Source of the DNA: Rhipidocladum racemiflorum
Taxonomy: Eukaryota > Streptophyta > Magnoliopsida > Poales > Poaceae
Reading direction: 5' to 3'
Assembly (NCBI GenBank): GCA_036346355.1
Contig: CM070571.1
Coordinates: forward strand, 46,272,293-46,336,292
Length of the DNA: 64,000 nt
The notes beneath the pieces are model-generated. The model ran no database searches. It saw only the letters and a program-made list of their open reading frames with translations, and was not told where the DNA came from. Shown here piece by piece: positions 22,600 to 34,169 of this stretch. Each line of letters starts with the position of its first letter. Position 1 is the first letter of the stretch. A program made the translations under genes and the position numbers.

Positions 22600-22930
22600 A
22601 TGATGTCAGCATGACGTCAGCACGGGATTTGATTTTCAACCGAATTATTTTTCTATTGAAAAATCGAATTATTGCGTCAGCCGGTCCATGGACTCGGTCC
22701 ACGGCCCGGGCCTGGTCCACCATGGACTCGGCCCACGGGCGCGCGTGACACTGACGTGTGGGACCCTTCGGGTGACGTCAGCGTGACGTCACCGTGCCTC
22801 GGCCACACTGTACTGACACGCGGTCCCCACCGGGACGTCAGCGTGACGTCACAGATGACATCATGAAGCCGTTGGCCAGCCGCTGACACGCGGGCCCCAC
22901 ACTGACGTCACGCGTGACGTCAGCGGTGAC
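22600..22930. promoter_or_regulatory. array of TGACGTCA/TGACG motifs in solo LTR
   Basis: TGACGTCA or GACGTCAGC occurs near 22613, 22775, 22785, 22830, 22840, 22903 and 22914, often spaced ten bases apart. TGACGTCA is the known palindromic site for plant TGA-type bZIP factors (as-1/C-box). Element B has a smaller set near 9187-9320, while elements A and C have mostly lost it. Confidence 0.6.
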
Positions 22931-23714
22931 CGCTGCTGACCGCGCCGGTTCGGCTCCCGCACACGTGGCACAATCTGGGCCATTGATTTGAAAATCAACG
23001 GTCCAGATCAGATCTAACCTCACGCGTTTGGAGATAACGCGGTTGATCTGGACCGTTCGATCTTGATCGGACGGTCGAGATCCGATCGGGTTTCACCGCA
23101 TCTCTTGGGGTGATGTGGCTTGACCCGGCGCGTGACACGTGGCACGATGTACGCCGTTCGATCTCGATCGAACGGCTGGGGTTGCATCTAACGCTTCTAC
23201 GTGGGTTAACCCTAACCGTACGATCTAGATCCAACAGCTGAGATCTATCCAAGCACGGTGCGGTTACGGCTATGTGGCTTGATCTAAACCGTTGGATCTA
23301 GATCCAACGGTTGAAAACAGATCTAAAAACTGAAACGTGGGGATTACCTTCGGATGACATGGACGAATCTGGGCCCTCGGATCTTGATCGGACGGTTCAC
23401 GAAGCTTGCGGGGTCGACGATGTCCACGGCGGAGTTGGCTGGCCGGAGACGGAGACGAGGACCACCCGAACAGTGTTTGGGCGCGAATTCGGCGATGTGA
23501 GTGGTACTCCCAGGTGCGTCTCGTCGCGGCGGTTCCGGATATGGGCTCGGCGATGGCGGAGGACGGCGGAGTCGGCGACAAACGACGGAAAATCGCGGCG
23601 GAACCCTAATCCAACTACGGCGAGCTCTAGCGGGCGAACGGCGGCGGCTCAGGCGCGAAGGTCTAGGGCTACAGGTGCGCATGGAAGAGGACAACGCGAT
23701 GGCGGCGGTGGCGC

Positions 23715-23722
23715 TTTAAATA
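23715..23722 (-). promoter_or_regulatory. TATA box in solo LTR
   Basis: The minus strand reads TATTTAAA, followed by the GC-rich leader. It is in the same position as the boxes in elements B and C. Confidence 0.65.
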
Positions 23723-24225
23723 GGGCCCCCGGCTTCCGTGAAAATCGCGGAAACCGAGGTCCACCCGGCTGCGGCGGCGAAATCCGAATTGGATTCGGAT
23801 TGGGCGACGTGGCGCAACGGTGGCCGTTGGATCAAGATCCAACGGTCACACGGCTAGGCTCGGGCACGACGCGGTTGGGCGCGAACGTGGTCCGGGTCGA
23901 GCTCGAGTCGGACTCGGGTCCAGCTCGGTCGCATGAACAGTGCAAACCCACTCGGCTATTTCCAGCAATTTTAATATTCAAAACAATTTCTAGAAATTCA
24001 AATAATTTAAGAAAAATAGCAAAATAATCAGAAAAATTCTGGAAAATACTTTGAAACATTTTGGACTCAAATAAAATATTTCCAACAAAATTTTATTTAT
24101 AACTTTTAATTCTTTAATTATTTCAAAAGGGAATGAATTCAAATTAAATCCAAATAAATTCCAAAAATTCACCAAAGTGCAAAATTTCATTTAAATTCAT
24201 GAAAAGCAAAAATTGGGGTGTTACA

Positions 24226-24892
24226 AGTAGCTAGGTGCAACATATCTCAATTTTATCAATTGCATAATAGACAAAGCTCGTAAATGAAAAACAAGTCTAT
24301 ATGCAATGCAAAAGAATCAATTCCAAGCTCCCCCACAACAAGTGAGTCAATTAAGCACAAAATCTGATACAAGTTGAGTTATTAGCAATTATAGATTCCA
24401 AAAAGATGAAATGAACTCAACTGAAACCAGAAAGACAGGAATGAGGAGAAGGAATCAATAAACTGACAAATGGGTAATCTATGAGCATAGGTAAGATGAA
24501 GAGAAACACTAATACTCATACTCGCTCTCACCTTCCCCATATGACTTATATAGGAAAGCTACATCTCCAACTCCAACCCAGGAGCAAACATAGACCCTGT
24601 CTACCCAGGGGGCCCAATACCTGTTTGACCTAAAAGACTGTGAGTGAGCTCAACCGAGAAGAAGAGAGGAATAGCACCCTAAAGCATAAGGTGAGAGGAC
24701 CATGCCGAGGCATGCCAGAAGTCTAGGTGAAGTGGACTCAACAAAGTGAAAAGAAGCCCAAAGATACCCAAAAGAAACAGAAGAAAATGCCGAATATACA
24801 CATATGAACATATAATACAGATCAGCTCCCCCTTAAGATATGCCATATGGGCTTATAAAGACATACAAAAGAGAACTGATCAAGCTCAAGAA
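24226..24892 (-). other. non-coding region after gag of copia 1
   Basis: This is the copia sequence between the solo LTR and the end of gag. It includes CTTAAGGGGGAGC on the minus strand near 24828-24838, which looks like a second internal polypurine run. No pol-like frame was found, so pol was lost before or at insertion. Confidence 0.6.
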
Positions 24893-27709
24893 CTAATGAG
24901 ATCGTGAGTTCAAAGACTCAGTATTGGGGCAGATAAGAGCAGATCTGGGAACCCAATACTGAGTGACACGACGAGCACAAGCACCAGTCACAAGGGTAGA
25001 AGACTGGACTCTGGTATCACTTTGACGCTCAAATCTCACAAGCTCAGAAATAGCCCCTCTAGGACGTCTGGGAGCTGGTGCTGGGTAGGTCCGCCGGCGT
25101 GCAAAAGCCGGACCAACCTGGTGCTGCCCAGACCTCCTGCTGGAGGAAGCAAACTCACGCCGCTGATATCTACCTCGATGGGAAGAACGAGAAATATCAT
25201 GAGGACGACGGAAGGACTGACTTGAGATAGCTCCGGGGCGAAAACCAGAGGTAGAAGCCTGAAAACCAAGCCCCATACGCTGTCCAAAAACAGGCAAATC
25301 CCTAACCTTTCTAGAAGCAGTGGGTGCCTTAGGAGCACTCAGAATCTGGGGATGACCCTGAATACCCCTAAGGGCACTAACACGCTCACGCCGAATGATC
25401 TTGGTGCGTCTAAAGCAGTAATCAACAAGATGTCCATCCTTCTGACAGAAGGTGCATGTATACTTCGCCTTGGGGGTGGAAGTAACAGGAGAAGCACCCT
25501 TCTCGTCAGAGATCCCATGGACAAGTCCTGCTGACCTAAACACAGTGGTGCTCATTTGAGGAGCAATCACAATCTCTCCACTCTTGGAGGTGCGCAAAAC
25601 AGTAGGCGGATGCGCCCGTGCGTGCTCCAAGGAATCAAATCCTAGACCTTAATTGAATCTGCTAATTTTGGATTGGTCTAAGATGATGTTGAGCTTTTTT
25701 TTTGCCTCCCACAAATTTTTCGAGGGTGCTCATAAGGTACTGGCACTCTCGAAAAAGTGAGGCACAAGAAGAGCATGGGGAAGGAGTAGAAGAAGAAGAG
25801 CCAGATGGAGAAGAACGAACAGCACGAGCAAATCTCTCCCTATAAACAGCAACCTCAATCTTGAGGGACTCGCAAGACACACAGGGAGTACCTCTAATCC
25901 TACCAATCTGGGCTTCTAACTTCTTCCTAAGCTCTTCGTGGACTTTGACCACATCCTCCTTAACCCCAACACACAGCAAGCAACCAGTTGGTGACTTAAC
26001 TAGTAAGTCCTTAGCAAATTTAGCACATTTGACAGTCAACGCATCATTCTCAAGTTTTAGTTGCTTACAGCCCTCACATGAGCTGACTGGGTCCTTAGAA
26101 GCATATAATTCAAGTTCATCATTTCTAGCAGAAATCTTCCTAAGATGTGAGCTCATGGCATCAATTTTAGCAAGCAATTTAGGGCAATTATCACAAGATG
26201 CAGTAGTGTGAGCATAAAGAAAACTAGCATCAGCAGGAATAGGATCAATAGAACATGTGATAGCATCCTTCGACCTAAGAGTCTCAAGATCAGAAACCAC
26301 ACTATCATGTAGGGCCCTTAGGTTCTCCAACTCCACAAGCAAAGCATCGCAAAGAGTACAGCTATCAGAGTCTCGGGAGAGACAAGATCTAAGTGAAGCT
26401 AACTCCCGAGATAAGGTACCTACTTCCTTCTCTAGTTCCAAACACCTAGCTCTAGACTTGGAATGAAAATCTCCTAGCTTGATAAAAGCATCATTGAGCT
26501 GGTCATAGGAAAGTACCTCCTCCGTGTCGCTGTACAGCTCGGAGTCGTCTACTTCTATGGCACTAGAGGCCATGAAGCACATGCCGGAGAAGTCATCATC
26601 GCCCTTCGCCTTCTCTCGCGGTTCATCCTCGTCCTCGTCGCTCCATGTCTCCGTGTCGGAGAGGTCCAGATCGTCCAGAGCGTCGAGTACGCGGTGAAAG
26701 AGCTTCTTGCTCTTGGCATACTTGCGGTACTTCTTCTGTTGCACCGGCTCACGAGCTGGAGGCTTCTTGTTGCGGTTCTTGTAGGTGTAGTCATTCTTGC
26801 TTAGACCGCCTTGTTCATTTTTGCCCTTCTCCAGCTTTGGGGCAATTTGCCCGAATGTGGTTGGGCCCACCACACTCAAAGCAAGTGATCTTGCCACCTC
26901 TCTTCCTATCTCTCACTCTTTTGTAAATATTCGAAAATTTGCGAGCGACAAGAGCAAGCTCGTTTTCTGGAAACTGTTCCAGAACTTCATCGCTTACGTT
27001 GCAAAGAGCGGAAAGAGAGAAACCGGAAGAGAAGTCAAGAGAGGGTTGAAGAGGAAGACCCAATAGGATCGGTAACCAATGCCATCGACTGAGATTTCGT
27101 CTTGCGAGCGACGATGTCTAGCTCATGAGTCTTGAGGCGGGAGTACAACCCGTCATGAGTCAAGGTCGACAAGTCAATATGGTCCGTGATGGTGGTTACC
27201 TTCATCTCCCAAATCCTTAAATCGAGTGCTCTCAAAAAGTGTCTAGCGTTCTCCGAGTCAGAGTATGAGCAACCAACTGACCGAAGATTGCTTAGAATCG
27301 TAGAAAATCGAGCAAAGCATTCATCGAGGCTCTCACCGGCGTGTTGTTCGAACTTGTTGTAGTCACGCTTGAATTGGTCCTGCCTCACTGACTTAATCTG
27401 AGTGGTACCCTCATGGTAAGCATTGAGGGTCACCCAAATCTGGTGAGCGGACCGAAGGTGAGAAACCCGATCATACTCACTACGACTAAGTCCCTGTATG
27501 AGAATGTTTCTAGCCTTAGCGTTTGCCTAAACATCAGCCAAGTTCGTGGCATTGACGTTCTCATCGGCCGAAACCTCATACGGGAGTTTCACCTTCTGCC
27601 AGATCATAAAGCCATGAGTAGTGATGTATGACTCCATTCGCATTTTCCAAAATGAATAATCAACTCCAGCAAAAATTGGAGGCTTGAAAGAGTATATGTC
27701 TGTCGCCAT
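24893..27709 (-). pseudogene. gag: long gag of copia 1
   Basis: Gag starts at the ATG 27709 (MATDIYSFKPPIFAGVDY), just inside the PBS. The N-terminal part holds the copia gag core (YDRVSHLRSAHQIWVTLNAY; QFKRDYNKFEQHAGESLDEC). A knuckle CFECGGPNHIRANC lies near 26850-26890. A long acidic and helical middle follows (DLDLSDTETWSDEDEDEP) with six C-x2-C motifs, then a second knuckle CTFCQKDGHLVDYC near 25420-25465 and a basic tail. Breaks: a GAG to TAG stop at 27527-27529 and frame changes near 27050, 26880 and 25650. Its length of about 940 codons is unusually long for copia gag. It lacks any fused protease. Confidence 0.9.
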
Positions 27710-27750
27710 GGCTCTTGAGACCGGTCAAGATCTATGAAAGAGCAAAACCG

Positions 27751-27762
27751 GCTCTGATACCA
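27751..27762 (-). other. primer-binding site of copia 1
   Basis: The minus strand reads TGGTATCAGAGC two bases after the end of the 5' LTR. It is complementary to the 3' end of initiator tRNA-Met, the usual primer for these elements. Confidence 0.9.
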
Positions 27763-27764
27763 AT

Positions 27765-29467
27765 TGAAAGACCGAGATGGCGATCAGAGGGGGGGTGAAT
27801 GATCCCAAATAAAATTTTCCCCACTCAAAGTACTCAAAATAATCCTGCAAGGAAACCGGTGCTCCTCAAATTCGCGAAACCCGCAAAAATCGGAACGACT
27901 CGACAACTATGTGTATCCCGAGTTTGCATGGATGAGGACCATGAATCATGTGAGGGATTTGTAAATCACAATCCTAGTTGTTAAGTGTCCAAAATAAATA
28001 GGAATTAATTCAAAGATTTCTTTTCTAAAAGAGATCAAGCATAATCACCAAAAAGCCTCTTTTAGAAAAGCAAAAGCAGATTTTTCAGGAGTGGTCCCCA
28101 CTTGGAGCAGGTGGTTAGTGGATTTATGTTGCTCTAAAATTTTTGATAATTTTTCACCTGATGAAAAGATGAGTCGTGAAGCACTCGACCAAAAATTACC
28201 TCCAAAAGCCTTGTAGAAAAATCTTGAAACATCACGGACTACAGACAGTCAGGAAGTTTGATCAGGAAATTTGGGGCTCGATTTTCACCTCATAGCTCCC
28301 AAACGGTGCAATCAATGGACTCCATAATTTTTCCACAGATGAATATATGAGTCATGCACATTCTCCAACAATAATAAATCAAAAAGGATTTTTCTAGATT
28401 GTTCTAAAAATCAAAGACTGACTGCTGCGCGAAGAACAAGTTCTGGACAGATTCGCGATCTTGATAGAAACTTGACAAATAAACTCTTGCGGCATACAAA
28501 CTTTGGCAAATGAACTCGATCTTGAGCGAAGATCCAAATAGAGTATAGAAGGAGGTGAATGTGAATCGCTCAAGTCAAGAACAAAATCCAGCAATCATAA
28601 ATGTAAATGCAGGAATGTAAATACCGAATTTAATACATGAAAGTAAATGCCAAAAGTAAAGACATAATGTAAATTGCAAGAATTAAATAGCGAGAAAATA
28701 AATTTGGCTCTTGGAACTTCTATTTCATTCAGAGATGTGTCATTACAAAGCCTCACTTCATGTGGGCAAAGCTCAAAGGAGCAACACAACAACTCAAAGA
28801 ATGAATGGGCATGGAGGCCTCCCTCCACCCCTCTATTTATAGTACTCTTGGGCCACCTACTACCCTTGGATGAGTCCCAAACCCTAGGGCACTCCACCAA
28901 GGGCTAGGATTAACCCACTCACTCCACCATGCAAGGGACACCCAAAACCATACACACATAATGGGTTTTCTTGCATGGTTTTCAAAGCATACTACTAGAC
29001 CCGCTATCCTATCAATTAGACCGCGATCCAATGGCCCTCATCGATCCTCGCGACATCTAGCTAGTATCATCCCCTTTCCTTATCTTCTTTGACTTGCCCG
29101 AACTTTGTCTCCGATCATCTTCCGGCGATCTCCAACCGTCTGGACCTCCGACGCACCTCGCCTAGTCCCGGTCATCATCCGCCTCACCATGACCTAGCAC
29201 CGTCGTCCTGCAACCATCAAAGACAAGGAAAACCATCACATAGCATTGTCCAATAATAAGCATCACAAATGCTCATAATTAATCATGTCTCATTCATCAG
29301 TCGGTTCTACCGCCAGCCAAAGGTCGGTAGTACCACAAGAAACCAACAAAACCCAAATTACTTCCTTTTGACTTCCGATTCAAATCAAACTCAAACACGA
29401 GCACACCTTGCTCAAATAAAGTCAAATACTCATCACAAATATGGACGGACCTCCACATGGTCCTTCA
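27765..29467 (-). repeat. 5' LTR of copia 1
   Basis: This 1703-bp LTR is the partner of 17538-19241. Its left end TGAAAGACCGAGATGGC abuts the PBS, and its right end is followed by the CCATG target copy. A cluster of AAAGTAAATGC and ATTTACTT-type words lies at about 28600-28690. Confidence 0.93.
28834..28841 (-). promoter_or_regulatory. TATA box in 5' LTR of copia 1
   Basis: The minus strand reads TATAAATA then GAGGGG. It is in the LTR copy that should drive element transcription. Confidence 0.78.
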
Positions 29468-29688
29468 CCATGGCTCCTCCTTGTGGGAGGCAAAGGTAAG
29501 CCCTTCCCCCATGGCTAGCTCTGGTCCTAGGCGATCTCTTGTTGCTGTAATGGGCACCCTAGGGTTGGATTTGGAAGAAAGCTTTGGAGGGAAACTTTGC
29601 ATCTAGTGTTTCTAGCTGTTCTGTGATTTTTGAAGTGATTACAGAGCTGCTGTTTTTCGTCTCTTTGGGCAAGTTAGAGGCTTCATCT

Positions 29689-31290
29689 TGAAGGACCATG
29701 TGGAGGTCCATCCATATTTGTGATGAGTATTTGACTTTATTTGAGCAAGGTGTGCTCAGGTTTGAGTTTGATTTGACTCGGTATTGCATGTTTGAATTAA
29801 TGATAATTGTGGACTAACATGCAGGAAGAAAAAGGTATGTGCATTGTGGTATGTGCAAAATGGTTTGTTACTTGTGGTACAGGTTCCCGAGGCAGCTATG
29901 GTCGTTGGTGAGTACCGGGACTAGGTTGGGAGAACCGAGGTCCGGAGCGGCCGAGGATGCCGACGAGATGGTTGGGCTCAAACCTGGATCACTTGGATGT
30001 CATGGAAATGGACTTGAGGCGGCTCAAGGTTTCTGGTTCGGGTTGGAGGCTCGAAGAGGAGGAAACTGAGCGGTCAAGTCCGGAGGATGAAGGCCCGTTG
30101 CATCGGGTTGTGTTTAAAACCCATGTATGGCCAATGTGGCCCATGTAAAGCCCATGTGTGGGGTGAAATGAGAGGGTTAATCCTAGCCCTTGGTGGAGTG
30201 CCCTAGGGTTTGGGACTCATCCAAGGGTGGTAGGTGGCCCTAGAGTAGTATAAATAGAGGGGGAGGGGTGTCCTCCCTCACTTGAAGGTTTGAGTTGCTC
30301 CTTTGAGCTTTGCCCACATGAAGTGAGGCTTTGTAAACCTTTCAACCAGAAAATACAAAGATTTTCTTTACATTCTTGTGAATTTAAATTCCGCATTTAC
30401 ATTATGTCTTTACTTTACGCAATTTAAATTCAGCATTTACTTTCCCGCATGTAAATTCTCGCAATTTACTTTCTCGCAATTTGGATTTGCTCCTCTCCTT
30501 CTAAATGCTGTTTATCAAGGATTTCTTGAGGGTGCTCATTTGGTTTTACATCTTTCTTGCACCCTAGGATAGATTAGAGATCAAGTTTCTATCACGATTG
30601 CAAATCTGTCCTGAACTTGTTCTTTGCGCAGCAGTCAGTCTTCGATTTTTAGAAAAATCTAGAAAAATACTTTTTGATTGATTCTTATTGGAGAAGGTGC
30701 TTGACTCATATATCCATCTTTGGAGAAATTTTGGAGTCCACTGGGTGCACCGTTTGGGAGCTGTGAGGTGAAAACCGAGCCCCAAATTTCCTAATTGAAG
30801 ATCCTGACTGTTCGTAGTTCTTGATTTTTCCTGATTTGTGTGTATAGATTTTTGTGGTGATTTTTGGTGGAGTGATTCACGACTCATATGCTCATAGGGT
30901 AAAAACTTCCCAAAAAATTTGGAGCAACAGAAGTTCACCATCCACCTGCTCTAATTGAGGACAATTCCTGAAAAATCTGTTTTTGCTTTTCTAAAAGAGG
31001 CTTTTGTGTTTTGGCTTGATCTCTTTTAGAAAAGAAGTATTTGAATTGATCCCTCTTTTCTTTGGACACTTGACAACCAGGATTGTGATTTAAAAATCCC
31101 TCACATGATTCATGGTTCTCATCCATGTAAGCTAGGGATACACATAGTTGTCTAGTCGTTCCCGATTTTGCAGGTTTTGCGATTTTGAGGAGCACCGAGT
31201 TTCTTTGCGGGATTGTTTGGAGTACGTTGAGTAGGGGATAATTTTATTTGGGATCATTCACCCCCCTCTGATCACCATCTCGGTCTTTCA
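29689..31290 (+). repeat. 5' LTR of copia 2
   Basis: This 1602-bp LTR starts TGAAGGACCATG and ends TCTCGGTCTTTCA, the same ends as copia 1. The region about 29820-30120 is unrelated to copia 1, while the promoter, leader and 3' part correspond. Confidence 0.93.
30249..30256 (+). promoter_or_regulatory. TATA box in LTR of copia 2
   Basis: TATAAATA is followed by GAGGGGGAGG and the leader that begins TCACTTGAAGG. The position equals that of the boxes in copia 1. Confidence 0.8.
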
Positions 31291-31292
31291 AT

Positions 31293-31304
31293 TGGTATCA
31301 GAGA
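31293..31304 (+). other. primer-binding site of copia 2
   Basis: TGGTATCAGAGA follows the LTR after two bases and matches the initiator tRNA-Met 3' end except at the last position. Confidence 0.88.
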
Positions 31305-31345
31305 CGGTTTTGCTCTTTCGTACATCTTGACCGGTCTCAAGAGCC

Positions 31346-34165
31346 ATGGCGACGGACAAGTACTCAACTAAGCCTCCAATTTTTGCTGGAGTTGATTATC
31401 TATTCTGGAAGGTTTGGATGGAGACATACATCACTACCCAGGGCTTTTCTTTATGGAAGAAGGTGAAGCACCCGTATGAGGTTCCTGTCGATGAGAACGT
31501 CAACGCCGCAAACATGGCTGACGTTGAGGCAAACGCTAAGGCCAAGAACCTCCTCATACAGGGACTTAGCCGCAGTGAGTATGATCGTGTCTCTCACCTA
31601 CGATCGGCTCACGAGATCTGGGTGACCCTCAATGCTTACCATGAGGGCACCACTCAGATCAAGTCCGTGAGACAGGATCAATTTAAGCGTGACTACAACA
31701 AGTTTGAGCAGCACGCTGGTGAGAGCCTTGATGAGTGCTTTGCTCGTTTTGCAAAGATTCTCAGCAATCTTCGGTCAGTGGGTTGTTCATACACTGATTT
31801 GGAGAATGCGAGGCATTTTCTTCGAGCACTCGATTTGAGGATTTGGGAGATGAAGGTAACCACCATCACGGACCATACGGACTTGTCGACCTTGGCTCTT
31901 GACGGGTTGTATTCCCGCCTCAAGACTCATGAGCTCGACATCGTCGCTCGCAGGACGAAGTCACAAACGATGGCATTGGTTACCGATCCCACTGGGTCTT
32001 CCTCTTCTGGACCCCCTCTTGACTTCTCTTCTGGTTTTTCTCTCCCCGCTCTTTGCGACGTAAGCGATGACGTTCTGGAACAATTTATAGAAGACGAGCT
32101 TGCTCTTATCGCTCGAAAATTTTTGAACATTTACAAGAGGGTGAGAGATAGGAAGAGAGTGTCAAGTTCACTTGCTTTGAGTGTGGTGGCCCCAACCACA
32201 TTCGGGCAAACTGTCCCAAGCTGGAGAAGGGCAATAATGAACAAGGCGGTGTGGGCAAGAACGACTACATCAACAAGAACCGCAACAAGAAGCCTCCAGC
32301 TCGTGAGCCAGTGCAAGAGAAGAAACACCGCAAGTTCACCAAGGGCAAGAAGCTCTTTCACCGCGTCCTCGCTGCGCTCGACGACCTGGACCTCTCCGAC
32401 ACGGAGACATGGTGCGACGAGGACGAGGATGAACCGCAAGAGAAGGCGAAGGGCGGCGATGACTTCTCCGGCATGTGCTTCATGGCCTCCAATGCCATGG
32501 AAGTACCCGACACCGAGCTGTACAGCGACACGGAGGAGGTACCTTCTTATGACCCGCTCCATGATGCTTTTATCAAACTAGGAAAATTTCATTCCAAGTC
32601 TAGAGCTAGGTGTTTGGATCTAGAGATGGAAGTAGGTACCTTATCTCGGGAGTTAGCTTCACTTAGATCTTGTTCCTCCCGAGACTCTGATAGCTGTACT
32701 TTGTGTGATGCTTTGCTTGTGGAGTTGGAGAACCTAATGACTCTACATGATAGTGTGGTTTCTGATCTTGAGTCACTTAGGTCGAAGGATGCTAGTACAT
32801 GTCCAGTAGATCCTATTCCTGTTGATGCTAGTTTTCTTCACACTCACACAAATGCATCATGTGCTAATTGCCCTAAGCTTCTCACTGAAATTGATGCCAT
32901 GAGTTGTCACCTTAGGAAGCTATCTGCTAGAAATGATGAACTTGAAAAGCATGCTTCTAAGGACCCAATCAGCTCATGTGAGGGCTGTATGCAACTAAAA
33001 AATGCTTATGATGACTTGGTGCTTGAAAACTCAAAATTTACTAAGGATCTACTAGCTAAGTCACAAAATGGTTGCATGCTGTGTGTTGGGGTAGCAGAGG
33101 ACATGAATCAAATTCATGTAGAGCTTAGGAAGAAGCTCAAAGCCCAGGTGGGTAGGATTAGAGACTCTCCCTGTGTTTCTTGTGAGTCCCTCAAGATTGA
33201 GGCTGCTTTTTATAGGGAGAGATTTGATCGTTCAGTTCGCTCTTCTCCATCTGGATCTTCCCCTGCTACTCCTTCCCCTTGCTCTTCTTGTGCCTCACTT
33301 TTTTGAGAGTGTCAGTACCTTATGAGCACTCTCGAGAAGTTTGTTGGAGGTAAGAAGAAGCTCAATCTTATCCTAGATCAGTCCAAGATTAGCAGATTCA
33401 ATCAAGGTCTAGGGTTTGATGCCTTGGAGCATACACGGGTGCATCCGCCCACTGTTGTGCGTGCCACCAAGAGCGGAGAGATAGTGGTGGCTCCACAGGT
33501 GAGCACCACTGTGTTTAGATCAGCAGGGATTGTCCACGGGATGTCTGATGATAAGGGTGCTTCTCATTCTACTTCAGCCCCCAAGGCGAAGTATACATGC
33601 ACCTTTTGTCAGAAGGATGGACATATAGTTGATTTCTGCTTCAGACGCGCCAAGATCTCTCGGTGTGAGCGTATCCGTGCCCTTAGGGGTATTCAAGGTC
33701 ATCCCCAGACTCTGAGTGCGCCTAAGGCACACACGGCTTCTAGACAGGATAGACAAGCTAGAGAGTGTCCTGTTTTTGGACAGCGCATGGGGCTTGGTTT
33801 TCAGGCTTCTACTTCTGGTTTTCGCCCCAGAGCTGTCCCGAGTCAGTCTTTCCACCGTCCTCTTGATATTCCTCGTTTTTCCCATCGAGGTAGATATCAA
33901 TGGCGTGAGTTTGTTTTCCCCAGCGAGAGGTCTGGGCAGTAGCACTGGGATGATCCGGCCTTTGTACCTCGGCGGACCAACCCGGCACCTGCTCCCAGAC
34001 GTCCGACTAGAGCGGAGTCTGAGTTTGTGAGAGTCGAGTCACAGAGAGGTGCCAGATTGCATTCTTCTACTTCGTTGACTGTTTCGTCTACTGCATAGTT
34101 GACTCAGTATTGGGTTCCTAGATCTGCACTGATCTATCCTGGTACTAAGACATTTGCTTTTCGCT
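31346..34165 (+). pseudogene. gag: long gag of copia 2
   Basis: Gag begins MATDKYSTKPPIFAGVDY and follows copia 1 block by block: core (DQFKRDYNKFEQHAGES), first knuckle CFECGGPNHIRANC near 32176-32220, acidic stretch (DLSDTETWCDEDEDEP), C-x2-C repeats, and second knuckle CTFCQKDGHIVDFC near 33599-33640. A one-base loss near 32158 breaks the frame before the first knuckle. TGA at 33304 replaces the CGA of copia 1, and TAG at 33940 also ends a frame. Both stops are C-to-T type changes, as expected from decay of methylated cytosine. The end meets pol near WVPRSALIYPG (34110-34140). Confidence 0.9.
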
Positions 34166-34169
34166 CTCT

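Larger units (their letters stand above)
20434..24225 (-). mobile_element. gypsy solo LTR inside copia 1
   Basis: A single 3792-bp LTR on the minus strand reads TGTCGGTACC at the left and GGGGTGTTACA at the right. Direct AGTAG copies flank it at 20429-20433 and 24226-24230, so it is a complete insertion reduced to one LTR by recombination between the two original LTRs. It aligns best with the LTR of element B. It contains a MITE at 21879-22019, an array of TGACGTCA boxes and a TATA box. Confidence 0.94.
17538..29467 (-). mobile_element. Ty1/copia-type element 1, gag only, full length
   Basis: Two LTRs of about 1.7 kb, both on the minus strand, enclose a PBS, a long gag and a 3' non-coding part. 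The target duplication CCATG is at 17533-17537 and 29468-29472. No protease, integrase or RT is present; gag is followed directly by non-coding DNA. It is thus a non-autonomous gag-only element. Its gag is clearly homologous to that of copia 2, which has a copia-order pol. The SIRE/Maximus lineage is my best guess from gag size and PBS. It holds the gypsy solo LTR 20434-24225. Confidence 0.93.

Noticed and set aside
23205..23220. AACCCTAACC words resembling plant telomere repeats (several LTRs)
   Set aside because: Single short occurrences at fixed LTR positions, not arrays.
23311..24027. Open frame of 238 codons on the plus strand
   Set aside because: It lies antisense in the GC-rich promoter zone of the solo LTR; the composition explains the openness and the protein resembles nothing.
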